From contig NZ_CP031223.1 in assembly GCF_008973485.1 (NCBI RefSeq), positions 930,001 through 994,000 on the forward strand: a stretch of DNA of 64,000 bases, written 5' to 3'. The position numbers were made by a program, and so were the translations under genes. Below the pieces are notes generated by a model. That model saw only the letters and a list, made by a program, of their open reading frames with translations, had not been told where the DNA came from and made no database searches. Positions within the stretch are counted from its first letter, which is position 1, and the number at the start of each line of letters is the position of its first letter. Positions 52,293 through 60,938 of the stretch are shown here, piece by piece. This DNA is from Psychrobacillus glaciei. GTDB taxonomy: Bacteria; Bacillota; Bacilli; Bacillales_A; Planococcaceae.

Positions 52293-53690
52293 ATGTCTAA
52301 AGTTGGGGATCAAGCAGTACAAGGTGATTTATTGAACCGTTCGATGAAAAGCCGGCATTTATTTATGCTTTCACTTGGGGGAGTAATTGGGACGGGCCTA
52401 TTTTTAAATGCTGGTTATACTATTAATCAAGCTGGTCCAGGTGGTGCCATCCTTGGATACTTATTAGGCGGTTTGATCTTATATATGGTGATGATCTGTT
52501 TAGGAGAACTTGCGGTTTACATGCCAGTAACTGGTTCTTTTCAAACGTATGCAACTCGTTTTATTAGTCCTTCTGCAGGATTTTCACTTGGATGGATGTA
52601 TTTTGTAGGTTCCGCTGCTACAGCAGGTGTGGAGTTTACCGCCGCAGGAATCCTCATGAAGCATTGGTTTCCTGATGTTCCTGTTTGGATATGGTGTGCT
52701 CTGTTTATGGTTTTATTGTTTTCATTAAATGCTTTATCGACAAAAGCGTTTGCGGAAACAGAGTTTTGGTTAGCAGGTATTAAAGTAGTTGCGGTAATTT
52801 TGTTTATTGTTATTGGGGTTGGAGCAATTTTCGGTCTTATTCCACTGGAAGATAGAGCGACACCAGCGTTTACGAATTTGGCACCTTCCGGATTATTTCC
52901 AGCAGGAATCGCCATTGTTTTTGTGACAATGATGAACGTTATTTTCTCCTACCAAGGTTCAGAGATGGTAGGTATTGCTGCAGGGGAAACGGAAGATCCT
53001 CAGAAAAATATTCCAAAAGCTATACGCACAATTTTGATAAGAATCATTGTGTTTTATATTGCATCCATTATCGTTTTGTCTGCAATATTTCCAGCATCAG
53101 AACTTGGTTTGCTAGAAAGTCCATTTGTTACATTAATGAATTTAGCTGGTATTCCGTATGCAGGAAGCATTATGAACTTTGTAATATTAACGGCAATTTT
53201 GTCCGTTGGGAATTCTTGTTTGTATGCATCTACTCGATTACTATGGTCAATGGCTAAAGAAGGAATGGCACCAAAAATGTTTGGTCGTCTTTCTAAGCGT
53301 AAAGTGCCTTTAAATGCATTAATTTTCACGATGGTTTTCTCTTTATTTTCATTATTAACTAGCGTAATGGAAGCGGATGCAGTGTTCGTGTTATTAATGT
53401 CGATTGCAGGTATTTCTGTTACTATTTCGTGGATGGGTATTGCGACATCACAGTTAATGTTCCGTCGAAAATATTTAAAAAATGGTGGACAATTAGACGA
53501 ATTAAAATATAAAGTTCCTTTTTATCCTTTCATACCACTAGCTTGTATAGGATTTTGTCTGGTAATTCTAGTATTTCTAGCCTTTGATCCAACACAAAGA
53601 ATTGGCCTTTACTACGGGGTAGGTTTTTTCATAGCTTGTGTGCTATTCTATAAATTGAAATTAGAAAAAAAGAATAAAAAGTCAGCATAA
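52293..53690 (+). CDS. APC-family amino acid permease
   Basis: 465 residues. ATG 52293 stands 8 bases after a G-run; ATG 52278 has poorer spacing. Twelve membrane segments; GGVIGTGLFLNAG and QGSEMVGIAAGETEDP are typical of the AAT subfamily (RocE, GabP and relatives). Context suggests import of arginine or a related guanidino amino acid. Confidence 0.9.
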   Translation: MSKVGDQAVQGDLLNRSMKSRHLFMLSLGGVIGTGLFLNAGYTINQAGPGGAILGYLLGGLILYMVMICLGELAVYMPVTGSFQTYATRFISPSAGFSLGWMYFVGSAATAGVEFTAAGILMKHWFPDVPVWIWCALFMVLLFSLNALSTKAFAETEFWLAGIKVVAVILFIVIGVGAIFGLIPLEDRATPAFTNLAPSGLFPAGIAIVFVTMMNVIFSYQGSEMVGIAAGETEDPQKNIPKAIRTILIRIIVFYIASIIVLSAIFPASELGLLESPFVTLMNLAGIPYAGSIMNFVILTAILSVGNSCLYASTRLLWSMAKEGMAPKMFGRLSKRKVPLNALIFTMVFSLFSLLTSVMEADAVFVLLMSIAGISVTISWMGIATSQLMFRRKYLKNGGQLDELKYKVPFYPFIPLACIGFCLVILVFLAFDPTQRIGLYYGVGFFIACVLFYKLKLEKKNKKSA

Positions 53691-53700
53691 TAAATAATTA

Positions 53701-53765
53701 GATGCCAGGCACGACACAATGGGACGCAGCTCCAAGCATTCAGAACAGTGTCAGTGTCTGGCATC
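53701..53765. repeat. Long imperfect hairpin, divergent GGTGCC relative
   Basis: GATGCCAG and CTGGCATC form the base; GACAC and GTGTC extend it around a 30-base loop. The ends resemble the repeat core in its TGCCAG half, but the layout is different. Confidence 0.6.
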
Positions 53766-53789
53766 AAACTATGTAAGGGAGAATTCGAG

Positions 53790-55388
53790 ATGAATCAATT
53801 ATTTTGGGAAACACCAGAAAAACTTCGAGCATTGTTATGTGAACTTGTTAGTTGGGATAGTATTACGCTAACAAAAGGTGAGACTAAGTTTGCTCCGAAA
53901 GTGATAGATAAGTTGAAAGAGTTAAAGTATTTTCAAAAAAATCCTAACCATTTACAAATGCATGATGCAGGTCTTGGAAGACATGCTGTCACTGCTTTAT
54001 ACAAACATCCTAAAGCTACGGAGACCATCGTACTTATTAGTCATTTTGATACAGTTCAAACGGAAGAGTACGGAGTTTTAGAACCACTTGCATATTTTCC
54101 AGAGGAATTAACGAAAAAGCTAATGGAAAATCCGACTGATTTACCAGAATCAGCACGTATCGATTTGGAAACAGGAAAGTATTTGTTTGGCCGAGGTACG
54201 ATGGATATGAAAATGGGATTAGCGCTTCATATGCAGCTTATTGAAAGAGCGAGTGAGGAAGAGTGGCCGATCAACCTTATTCTAACAACTGTTCCAGATG
54301 AGGAAGTGAACTCTGCAGGTATGCGTGCAGCAGTGACACAGCTAGTTCGTATTCGCGAGGAATTCGGTTTAACTTATAAATTATTCTTAAATAGTGAGCC
54401 TTGCTTTTCACAAAGTCCAACCGATATTGATGAATATATTTATTCCGGAACTATTGGGAAGATTATGCCAGCCGCATTATTTTACGGAAAAGAGACGCAT
54501 GTTGGGGAGCCAATGAAAGGGATGACGGCGAACTATATTGCATCTTATTTGACGCAGCGTATGGAATGGAATCCTTTATTCCGCGAGACGGATCTAGGTG
54601 AAAGTACGCCGCTTCCGGTTTCATTGCAGCAAAAAGATTTAAAAATGTCGTATTCAACGCAAACTCCTTATCGAGCAGTGGCGTTGTATAACGTGTTTTT
54701 ATTGAAACGTACAGCAAATGAAGTGATGGATCTTTTCGAACAAGTTGCTACAGAAGCGATGGGCGAGTTGAATAAAAACTATCAAGTGATTTGCGAACGT
54801 GAGCAAGTAAAAGGGATTGGCGAAGTGAAAGTTCTTCGCTATGAAGAACTACTTGCTTATGCCAATAAAAAATTAGGGGTGGAAGAAGTGGAGCGCTTAA
54901 AGAAAGCGTCACTTCAACAGGAAGATTGGGATGATCGTGAAAAATCACTACGCATCGTGGATGATTTAATGATTCAGTGCCAAGAGTTAGCTCCTGCAAC
55001 CGTTATCCTATTCGCACCACCTTATTACCCAGCAGTGAATACTTCTAATCATCCGCTTGTAATAGAAGCGGTAGATTTAATGAAACAATCGGCGCAAACT
55101 TTTAACAATACAGTCAAACAAATTCACTATTTCAATGGTATTTGTGATTTAAGCTATGTCAATTACGAGGACGAGGGCAATGGCTGGACGGCTTTCGAAA
55201 GTAACACACCAGTTTGGGGAGACACATACAGCATACCATTTGAAGATATGGCTCAACTAAAAGGACCAGTATTAAATGTAGGGCCATTCGGAAAAGATGC
55301 ACACCAAAGAACAGAACGTCTCCACGTTGATAGTGCATTCGTCGAATTGCCTGTCATGCTAGAAACCCTCATAAAAAGCTTATACTAA
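53790..55388 (+). CDS. rocB: RocB-like M20-family peptidase/deacylase
   Basis: 532 residues from ATG 53790. Zinc ligands in SHFDTVQ and GRGTMDMKMG, base in VPDEEVNS, further ligands in NSEP and KDAHQRTERLH. The length and wide insertion match RocB of the Bacillus arginine regulon rather than ordinary M20 enzymes. The exact reaction of RocB is not established; lying behind DDAH-type enzymes it may act on citrulline or another arginine product (inference). Confidence 0.88.
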   Translation: MNQLFWETPEKLRALLCELVSWDSITLTKGETKFAPKVIDKLKELKYFQKNPNHLQMHDAGLGRHAVTALYKHPKATETIVLISHFDTVQTEEYGVLEPLAYFPEELTKKLMENPTDLPESARIDLETGKYLFGRGTMDMKMGLALHMQLIERASEEEWPINLILTTVPDEEVNSAGMRAAVTQLVRIREEFGLTYKLFLNSEPCFSQSPTDIDEYIYSGTIGKIMPAALFYGKETHVGEPMKGMTANYIASYLTQRMEWNPLFRETDLGESTPLPVSLQQKDLKMSYSTQTPYRAVALYNVFLLKRTANEVMDLFEQVATEAMGELNKNYQVICEREQVKGIGEVKVLRYEELLAYANKKLGVEEVERLKKASLQQEDWDDREKSLRIVDDLMIQCQELAPATVILFAPPYYPAVNTSNHPLVIEAVDLMKQSAQTFNNTVKQIHYFNGICDLSYVNYEDEGNGWTAFESNTPVWGDTYSIPFEDMAQLKGPVLNVGPFGKDAHQRTERLHVDSAFVELPVMLETLIKSLY

Positions 55389-55391
55389 AAG

Positions 55392-55435
55392 AAAAAGTGA
55401 CTCCGAAGCATAATGCTTGGAGTCACTTTTTTTCG
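55392..55435. terminator. Terminator after rocB
   Basis: AAAAAGTGACTCC pairs with GGAGTCACTTTTT, with an inner AAGCA/TGCTT stem and a T-run. Confidence 0.92.
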
Positions 55436-55459
55436 TTGAAATATGTAGAAGTACATAGA

Positions 55460-55510
55460 TTGTTACAAGATTGTTACTGGTGCCTGGCACCAGTAACAGT
55501 CTTGTAACAA
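55460..55510. repeat. GGTGCC palindrome, 25-base arms
   Basis: Left arm TTGTTACAAGATTGTTAC plus TGGTGCC; the right arm is its complement with one G-T wobble. Between rocB and gdhA. Confidence 0.95.
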
Positions 55511-55666
55511 AGGGAGGTAGTAAGCCACTCTGAGGGTTGCTTGTCGTTAAATGCATATTTATAGTCCTACATGTATATTTATATAAAATATTCAAATATT
55601 GTTGAAAGTTTTTTGAATATTCGAGATAATAAATATAGACATAAGGAAGGTGAGGGGAGAATAACG

Positions 55667-57049
55667 ATGGAAATGCAAAGAAATGTGGATATCGAACAAA
55701 GAAATAGAGCAAATGATTATGTACATGAAGTGTACGAGTTAGTGAAGAAACGCAATCCAGGGGAGAAAGAGTTCTTACAAGCGACTCGTGAAATTTTTGA
55801 TTCCCTTCGCCCAGTATTTTTAAAGCATCCTAAGTTTATTCATAATGGGATTTTAGAACGTATTACGGAACCTGATCGTGTTATTACTTTTCGTGTATCT
55901 TGGGAAGATGATACTGGTAAAGTGCAGGTAAATCGTGGTTTTCGTGTGCAATTTAACAATAGTATGGGGCCATATAAAGGCGGGATTCGTTTTCATCCGA
56001 CTGTGAACAGCAGTATTATGAAGTTTCTTGCTTTTGAACAAACCTTTAAGAATGCACTGACTGGTCAACCGATTGGTGGGGGCAAGGGTGGCTCGGATTT
56101 CGATCCTAAAGGTAAGTCAGAGCGCGAGATTATGCGTTTCACACAAAGTTTTATTACAGAACTGAGTAAATATATAGGCGCTGATATGGATGTTCCAGCG
56201 GGAGATATTGGTGTTGGAAAAAGAGAAATTGGCTATATGTTTGGGCAGTACAATCGTTTAAAAGGCGGTTATGAGGCGGGGGTATTCACAGGAAAAGATC
56301 CCAATCATGGAGGAAGCTTAGGCAGAAAAGAAGCGACTGGTTATGGTTGTGTTTATTTTGTAGAAGAAATGCTGAAGGAAACAGGAGATAGTTTTGCAGG
56401 GAAAAATGTTATTGTCTCCGGTTCAGGAAATGTGGCGACATATGCGATGGAAAAAGCGATTGAGCTTGGAGCGAAAGTGCTTGCTTGTAGTGATTCGAAC
56501 GGCTATATTTTGGATCCAAATGGAATAGATGTCGGGACTGTTATTCAATTGAAAGAATTGGATAACAAAAGAATACAGGAGTACACTAAATTTCATAAAC
56601 AAGCGACATATCATGAAGGCTGCACAGGCATTTGGTCGGTTCCATGTGATATCGCATTGCCTTGTGCCACGCAGAATGAACTAGAAGAGATAGATGCTTC
56701 ATTACTAATCAAAAATGGGGTAAAGGCTGTCGGTGAAGGAGCTAATATGCCTTGTACAGAGAAAGCAATTCTCGCATTTCAAGCAAATGGTGTATTATTT
56801 GGACCAGCAAAGGCAGCAAATGCTGGCGGGGTGGCAGTTTCAGCAATGGAAATGTCGCAGAATAGCATGCGTCTATCTTGGACGGTAGAAGAAGTAGATG
56901 ACAAGTTGAAAATTATTATGAAGAATATTTATACAAGTTGTCATGATGCAGCAACGAGTTTTGGGTATCCAGGAAATCTAGTGGTGGGTGCGAATATAGC
57001 TGGTTTTATAAAAGTGGCAGATGCCATGGTTTCGCACGGAATACATTAA
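55667..57049 (+). CDS. gdhA: Glutamate dehydrogenase, small hexameric type
   Basis: 460 residues from ATG 55667, after GAGGGGAG. NNSMGPYKGGIRFHP and IGGGKGGSDFDPKGKS hold the glutamate site; the nucleotide fold has VSGSGNVATYA, the GSGNVA form of NADP-dependent enzymes. It converts 2-oxoglutarate and glutamate, the end of the arginine route encoded upstream. B. subtilis uses RocG and GudB, which are of a shorter type. Confidence 0.9.
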   Translation: MEMQRNVDIEQRNRANDYVHEVYELVKKRNPGEKEFLQATREIFDSLRPVFLKHPKFIHNGILERITEPDRVITFRVSWEDDTGKVQVNRGFRVQFNNSMGPYKGGIRFHPTVNSSIMKFLAFEQTFKNALTGQPIGGGKGGSDFDPKGKSEREIMRFTQSFITELSKYIGADMDVPAGDIGVGKREIGYMFGQYNRLKGGYEAGVFTGKDPNHGGSLGRKEATGYGCVYFVEEMLKETGDSFAGKNVIVSGSGNVATYAMEKAIELGAKVLACSDSNGYILDPNGIDVGTVIQLKELDNKRIQEYTKFHKQATYHEGCTGIWSVPCDIALPCATQNELEEIDASLLIKNGVKAVGEGANMPCTEKAILAFQANGVLFGPAKAANAGGVAVSAMEMSQNSMRLSWTVEEVDDKLKIIMKNIYTSCHDAATSFGYPGNLVVGANIAGFIKVADAMVSHGIH

Positions 57050-57058
57050 TAAGGTAGG

Positions 57059-57142
57059 ATCGTTCCGACTGTCAATTGTTGAATAGGGACGATTTTTTTT
57101 GAAGAAAGTGTATATCACATCTGTTGATTAACCACTTTCTTC
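57059..57142 (+). terminator. Terminator after gdhA, followed by a second hairpin
   Basis: ATCGTTCC pairs with GGGACGAT (57059-57093), followed by T8. A second stem of GAAGAAAGTG and CACTTTCTTC (57101-57142) follows with a 22-base loop. Confidence 0.85.
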
Positions 57143-57238
57143 AAAAAAATCATTCTTAGAATTTCACACAATATATTGATAGTGTGCAATTAATAAATGT
57201 CACCTCATGCTAAGTTAAAGCTTTGTTATGAGATAATG

Positions 57239-57322
57239 ATCGCGTTCAGAGTGCGGTTTGTCTCATTCCCAATAGCTTTTGTCGCGTTCACCACGTAATT
57301 AGTCTCGTTCAGCCATTTTATG
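57239..57322. repeat. Four exact 21-base tandem units, GTCTCGTTC type
   Basis: Units start at 57239, 57260, 57281 and 57302. Each begins GTCTCGTTC or a variant (ATCGCGTTC, GTCTCATTC, GTCGCGTTC) and then diverges into an AT-rich half. This is degenerate but exactly phased. Confidence 0.6.
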
Positions 57323-57950
57323 GACTTTATCTTTGTAAAAAAAATACATAAAGTAAGATTTAGCGCAGTGGCAAATCGCATTTGGAGTCACCCCCATCCT
57401 CTCCAATCTATGGTCATAATAAGAAAAGAATATACTTCTTCCAATTAATGAATTGGTGTACTTTCTTTTGATTATGAAGGAAAGTGGAAACCAGTAAAAT
57501 AAGTGGAACCTGAAAAAATAGATAGCATCCATTGATAAAGAAGTGCTGAGCGGACGAAATTGCATCTTCGTCCGCTTTTAAAAGAATAAAAAAGCATCTA
57601 ATCTCTCATTAAACAAACCTAATACACCAAGTCTCTACATATTCCAAGAGGGCGAAGGACAAACATCGGTCACAAGATTACCGAAAAAAAATAGATAGTG
57701 AAGTGATGCGGTCACTACACTATCCATTACTCTAACGGTAATAGTGTAGCAATATTTCGTCCAAAGCACTCTAGAACCGGTGATGACAAAATGCACTAAA
57801 AGGACTTTTGCTTTTTTCTCAAAAATATCTGCATTTTAAATAGTAATTATTCAACTTCTACATAAGTATGCATTTTGGATCAAACAAAAATCTCGAATAG
57901 TATTAGACGTTTTATGTAATAGTTTTGTTACACAACTGTAAAGCCACTGT
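57323..57950. other. Long intergenic region with several hairpins
   Basis: About 630 bases without a supportable gene. An 88-codon frame on the minus strand shows no family, no ribosome site and biased composition. AGCGGACGAA and TTCGTCCGCT (57549-57576) form a terminator-like stem. A pair of competing hairpins follows at 57694-57749. Confidence 0.5.
57694..57749 (+). promoter_or_regulatory. Mutually exclusive hairpins
   Basis: TCACTACACTATC (57712-57724) can pair with GATAGTGAAGTGA upstream (57694-57706, one mismatch) or, by its CTACACTAT part, with ATAGTGTAG downstream (57741-57749). Such alternatives are the layout of attenuators, but no T-run follows and the nearest gene is about 300 bases away. 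Confidence 0.35.
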
Positions 57951-57976
57951 GTTTCGGTTCGTGTTAGTATGGGTAT
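57951..57976 (+). promoter_or_regulatory. SigB-type promoter candidate for the NlpC/P60 gene
   Basis: GTTTCG (57951-57956), 14-base spacer, GGGTAT (57971-57976), compared with the SigB consensus GTTTAA-N12-14-GGGTAT. The gene starts about 60 bases after the expected transcription start. Confidence 0.55.
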
Positions 57977-58043
57977 AGAGAAATTTTCAAACACAATTTG
58001 TTGGAACGTTTTTCAAAAAACAGCTTTTGGAGGAACATGAGAT

Positions 58044-58529
58044 TTGACTTCTTTGTTTAAAAAAATCATTACTATCTTTAGTTTAACTGTAATTTTAGCC
58101 GCGGGAACATTTGCAGGAAATACAGAGGCAGCAAGCTCTGTAGCATCGACTCAAATCGTATCAAGTGCGAAAAGTCTAGTAGGAATTAAATATCGTACTG
58201 GTGGAACAACGAAGACAGGATTTGACTGTTCAGGATTCGTCGGGTATGTTTACAAGCAACACGGAGTTTATTTACCAAGAACAGCAGCAGGAATGTACAG
58301 CACTGGAACATCCGTGAAAAAGTCTAATTTAGCCGTGGGAGACTTAGTTTTCTTTAACACTACAGGTAAAGGTGTATCCCATGTTGGTATGTACATAGGT
58401 AGTGGGAAATTTATTCATGCTTCGACATCAAAAGGTGTTCGAGTGGATAAAATAAATGACCCGTATTACTGGGGTTCAAAATACGTTGGAGCTAAAAAAG
58501 TAGCGAAGGTAGCAGTTGCAAGAAAATAA
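58044..58529 (+). CDS. Secreted NlpC/P60 cell-wall hydrolase
   Basis: 161 residues from TTG 58044, 10 bases after GGAGG. Signal peptide to about residue 30 (NTEAA). The NlpC/P60 domain shows FDCSGF (Cys), SHVGMYIG (His) and FIHAST (His). No LysM or SH3 wall-binding domain, so a minimal DL-endopeptidase type. A SigB-like promoter suggests stress-linked remodelling. Confidence 0.9.
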   Translation: MTSLFKKIITIFSLTVILAAGTFAGNTEAASSVASTQIVSSAKSLVGIKYRTGGTTKTGFDCSGFVGYVYKQHGVYLPRTAAGMYSTGTSVKKSNLAVGDLVFFNTTGKGVSHVGMYIGSGKFIHASTSKGVRVDKINDPYYWGSKYVGAKKVAKVAVARK

Positions 58530-58541
58530 TAAAAAAGATAC

Positions 58542-58576
58542 AACCGTTTCGGCTAATATGCTGAAACGGTTTTTAA
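58542..58576. terminator. Bidirectional terminator
   Basis: AACCGTTTCGGC and GCTGAAACGGTT flank TAATAT, with T-rich sequence after. It separates the NlpC/P60 gene from convergent cdaR. Confidence 0.9.
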
Positions 58577-58583
58577 ATTCTTT

Positions 58584-59666
58584 TTATTTTGGAGTATAGC
58601 ACCACAAAGCAATTTGTAAGACGATGGCATCTTGGAAAACAGATGGATTGTAGCCGGTTAACTCACAAATTTTCTTCAGTCGATACGTCAGTGTATGTCG
58701 GTGAATATCCAAGGTCTCCGCACATATTGCAAGTTGTTGGTTACAATTAAAAAATTCTTGTAAAGTTTGAAGTAGTTTCTCGTTTAATTCTTTTAAAACA
58801 CGATTTGCAAAGTGTTGTGCTTCTTTTGAATTGCGGTTTTTAAATAAAGCATACAGTTCAATCTCTTCGAAATAGGTGATGCTTTTATTTGAAGTTCCCT
58901 CTTCTAAAGCAATTTTAGCTGTTTGATAGGCATAATGAACTTCCTCAAGCGAGTGGACGACTTGACCAACTCCAATTGGTAGGGAGCTATATTTCTTTAA
59001 ATTCGAAACCAGCAAGGAAATTTTATGTTTAAATAATTTTTCGTGTAGACCAGCAATTAGAATGAAATGCTCATTTAATTGATAATGTCCTACTAAGATA
59101 GAGTCACCCTGAAAAAAGTATTCAATTCCTTGCAAGATGGACTGATATGATTTAGATTCGGGATTAATTTCTAGCATAATGGCATAAAAAGGCGCTTTAT
59201 TTAAAAATCCTATTTTATTTATTCGCTCATAGATGACTTTTTGAAGTGGTTGACCACTCATTAATTCTTCAAATACCATTTCTTGCATTTTTCTTTTCCA
59301 TTCTCTTTCCGATACGATTAGAGCTTGATGAACCATCATTTCGGTTGTGAGTTGAACCAGTGTAGCTATTTCTTCCATTTCATCCGGATCTCCTGTAATT
59401 CCTATGATACCGACTAATTCGTTTTGAAAAAATATAGGCAAATTAATACCAGGCTTTGTCCTTGGAAATAAGTGTCTATTTTTTTCCGTAATCCATAAAG
59501 GCTTTTTCGTTTCTGCAACGACAACGGCTCCTTCATGTATACTATCTACTCGCAATTCATCTCCGGAGGCAAGTATCATCCCATTTGTTTGAATAACATT
59601 AATATTTCGATGCAGTCGTAGCATTGTTTGGTCGACAATTTGTTTGGCAATCTGTTTTGTAATCAT
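58584..59666 (-). CDS. cdaR: CdaR-type sugar diacid regulator
   Basis: 360 residues from ATG 59666, 4 bases after GGGAGGTTAT; an upstream ATG at 59708 has no site. The N-terminal diacid-recognition domain (about 1-135) is followed by a degenerate GGDEF-like middle and the C-terminal PucR-type HTH (ICAETLDIHRHTLTYRLKKI). CdaR activates glycerate/glucarate genes. Divergent from glxK. Confidence 0.9.
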   Translation of the reverse strand: MITKQIAKQIVDQTMLRLHRNINVIQTNGMILASGDELRVDSIHEGAVVVAETKKPLWITEKNRHLFPRTKPGINLPIFFQNELVGIIGITGDPDEMEEIATLVQLTTEMMVHQALIVSEREWKRKMQEMVFEELMSGQPLQKVIYERINKIGFLNKAPFYAIMLEINPESKSYQSILQGIEYFFQGDSILVGHYQLNEHFILIAGLHEKLFKHKISLLVSNLKKYSSLPIGVGQVVHSLEEVHYAYQTAKIALEEGTSNKSITYFEEIELYALFKNRNSKEAQHFANRVLKELNEKLLQTLQEFFNCNQQLAICAETLDIHRHTLTYRLKKICELTGYNPSVFQDAIVLQIALWCYTPK

Positions 59667-59678
59667 ATAACCTCCCGA

Positions 59679-59759
59679 AAGTATAAAAATAGCGGGATTA
59701 TAATCCAATATTTTTATACTTTAAGTATAATGTAAATCTTCTAAATAGTCACTATACTT
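59679..59759. promoter_or_regulatory. TATACTT half-site array between cdaR and glxK
   Basis: Half-sites AAGTATA (59679-59685), TATACTT-T-AAGTATA (59715-59729) and TATACTT (59753-59759). The central palindrome overlaps a TATAAT (59726-59731) that lacks a good -35, as expected for an activator-dependent promoter. Confidence 0.6.
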
Positions 59760-59762
59760 CAA

Positions 59763-59776
59763 TGTAAGCGCTTAAG
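59763..59776. promoter_or_regulatory. cre-like CcpA site
   Basis: TGTAAGCGCTTAAG matches the cre pattern TGWAANCGNTNWCA at 12 of 14 positions by eye. It lies between the promoter and the glxK start, suited to carbon catabolite repression. Confidence 0.55.
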
Positions 59777-59792
59777 TGAAGGAGGTGTTTAC

Positions 59793-60923
59793 GTGAAAAT
59801 CATTGTTAGTCCTGATTCTTTTAAAGGTTCGTTAACAGCAACAGAAGCTGCTCAAGAAATTTCTGCAGGAATAAAAGAAATTGACCCCATGATTGAAACT
59901 GTCCTATTACCTATAGCTGATGGCGGAGAAGGTACTCTTGAACCACTTATCAATGCTACGAATGGACAAACAGTTTATGTAGCAGTGCATGATCCGATCG
60001 GTCGTCCTATTTATGTCGAATATGGCATCCTAGGAGATGGAGAAACATGTGTTATTGAGATGGCGAAAGCATCTGGCTTAACACTACTAAAGGAGCACGA
60101 AAAAAATCCGCTCATTGCATCTACGTATGGAACAGGTGAATTAATCCGCCATGCATTGGATAACGGCTATCGAAAGTTTGTCGTTGGTATCGGCGGAAGT
60201 GCAACAAATGATGGTGGAACAGGTATGCTTCAAGCTTTGGGAATGAAGTTTCGAAATGGATTAGGTGAGGACATTGCACAAGGAGCAGATGCATTAATTG
60301 ATTTAGTTGAGATTGACGCACTGAATTTTGATCATCGAATACAGGAATCACACTTTATCATTGCTTGTGATGTGGACAATCCATTTATCGGACCAACTGG
60401 AGCTACTGCTATTTTCGGTCCCCAAAAAGGAGTCACTCCAGATTTAGTAGAAAAGTTAGATCGAAATCTATTAAACTTGGCAAATAAAGTGGAAAGCCTA
60501 ACTGGTATCTCACTTCATGGTCAACCTGGAGCAGGCGCAGCAGGGGGGCTTGGCGGTGCTTTTCTAGCATTTTTTCCAGTTGAATTAAAACCAGGCATAG
60601 AAGTAGTCATGAAGGCAATTGACTTTCACCGACAAATAGAAGATGCAGATTTCATATTTACAGGGGAAGGGAAATCAGATCTTCAAACACTTTCTGGTAA
60701 GGCGCCAATTGGAATCGCAAACGCTGCAAAAAAGCAGGGCATACCAGTTGTATTAATATCAGGTTTTATTGAACAAGAAAGTATTTCGCAATTATATCCA
60801 TATTTTTATAGGCTAGCGAGCATTACTGATAGTACTATTTCACAAGAAGTGTCCATGGGGAACGCTGCACATTATTTGCGCTTGAAAACGAAGGAAATGA
60901 TGAAGTCTATTTTAAAAAAATAA
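59793..60923 (+). CDS. glxK: Glycerate kinase
   Basis: 376 residues from a GTG start, 6 bases after GGAGGTG. SPDSFKGSLTA, PIADGGEGT and GIGGSATNDGGTGML are hallmarks of the GarK/GlxK family, which makes 2-phosphoglycerate from glycerate and ATP. The gene for a GntP-type permease follows by 15 bases. Confidence 0.93.
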   Translation: MKIIVSPDSFKGSLTATEAAQEISAGIKEIDPMIETVLLPIADGGEGTLEPLINATNGQTVYVAVHDPIGRPIYVEYGILGDGETCVIEMAKASGLTLLKEHEKNPLIASTYGTGELIRHALDNGYRKFVVGIGGSATNDGGTGMLQALGMKFRNGLGEDIAQGADALIDLVEIDALNFDHRIQESHFIIACDVDNPFIGPTGATAIFGPQKGVTPDLVEKLDRNLLNLANKVESLTGISLHGQPGAGAAGGLGGAFLAFFPVELKPGIEVVMKAIDFHRQIEDADFIFTGEGKSDLQTLSGKAPIGIANAAKKQGIPVVLISGFIEQESISQLYPYFYRLASITDSTISQEVSMGNAAHYLRLKTKEMMKSILKK

Positions 60924-60938
60924 AAAGGGGTGTAACAA

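Noticed and set aside
57299-57565. 88-codon minus-strand frame rich in Phe and Tyr
   Set aside because: No ribosome site, no recognisable family, and aromatic bias typical of a chance frame in AT-rich DNA overlapping repeats.
57100-58040. c-di-AMP (ydaO-type) riboswitch ahead of the wall hydrolase gene
   Set aside because: Looked for because such riboswitches often precede NlpC/P60 genes, but none of the conserved elements is present.
58037-58060. ATG opening a seven-codon frame (MRFDFFV) overlapping the NlpC/P60 start
   Set aside because: GGAGG is only 3 bases from this ATG but 10 from the TTG of the real gene, and the frame is too short to mean anything without conservation.
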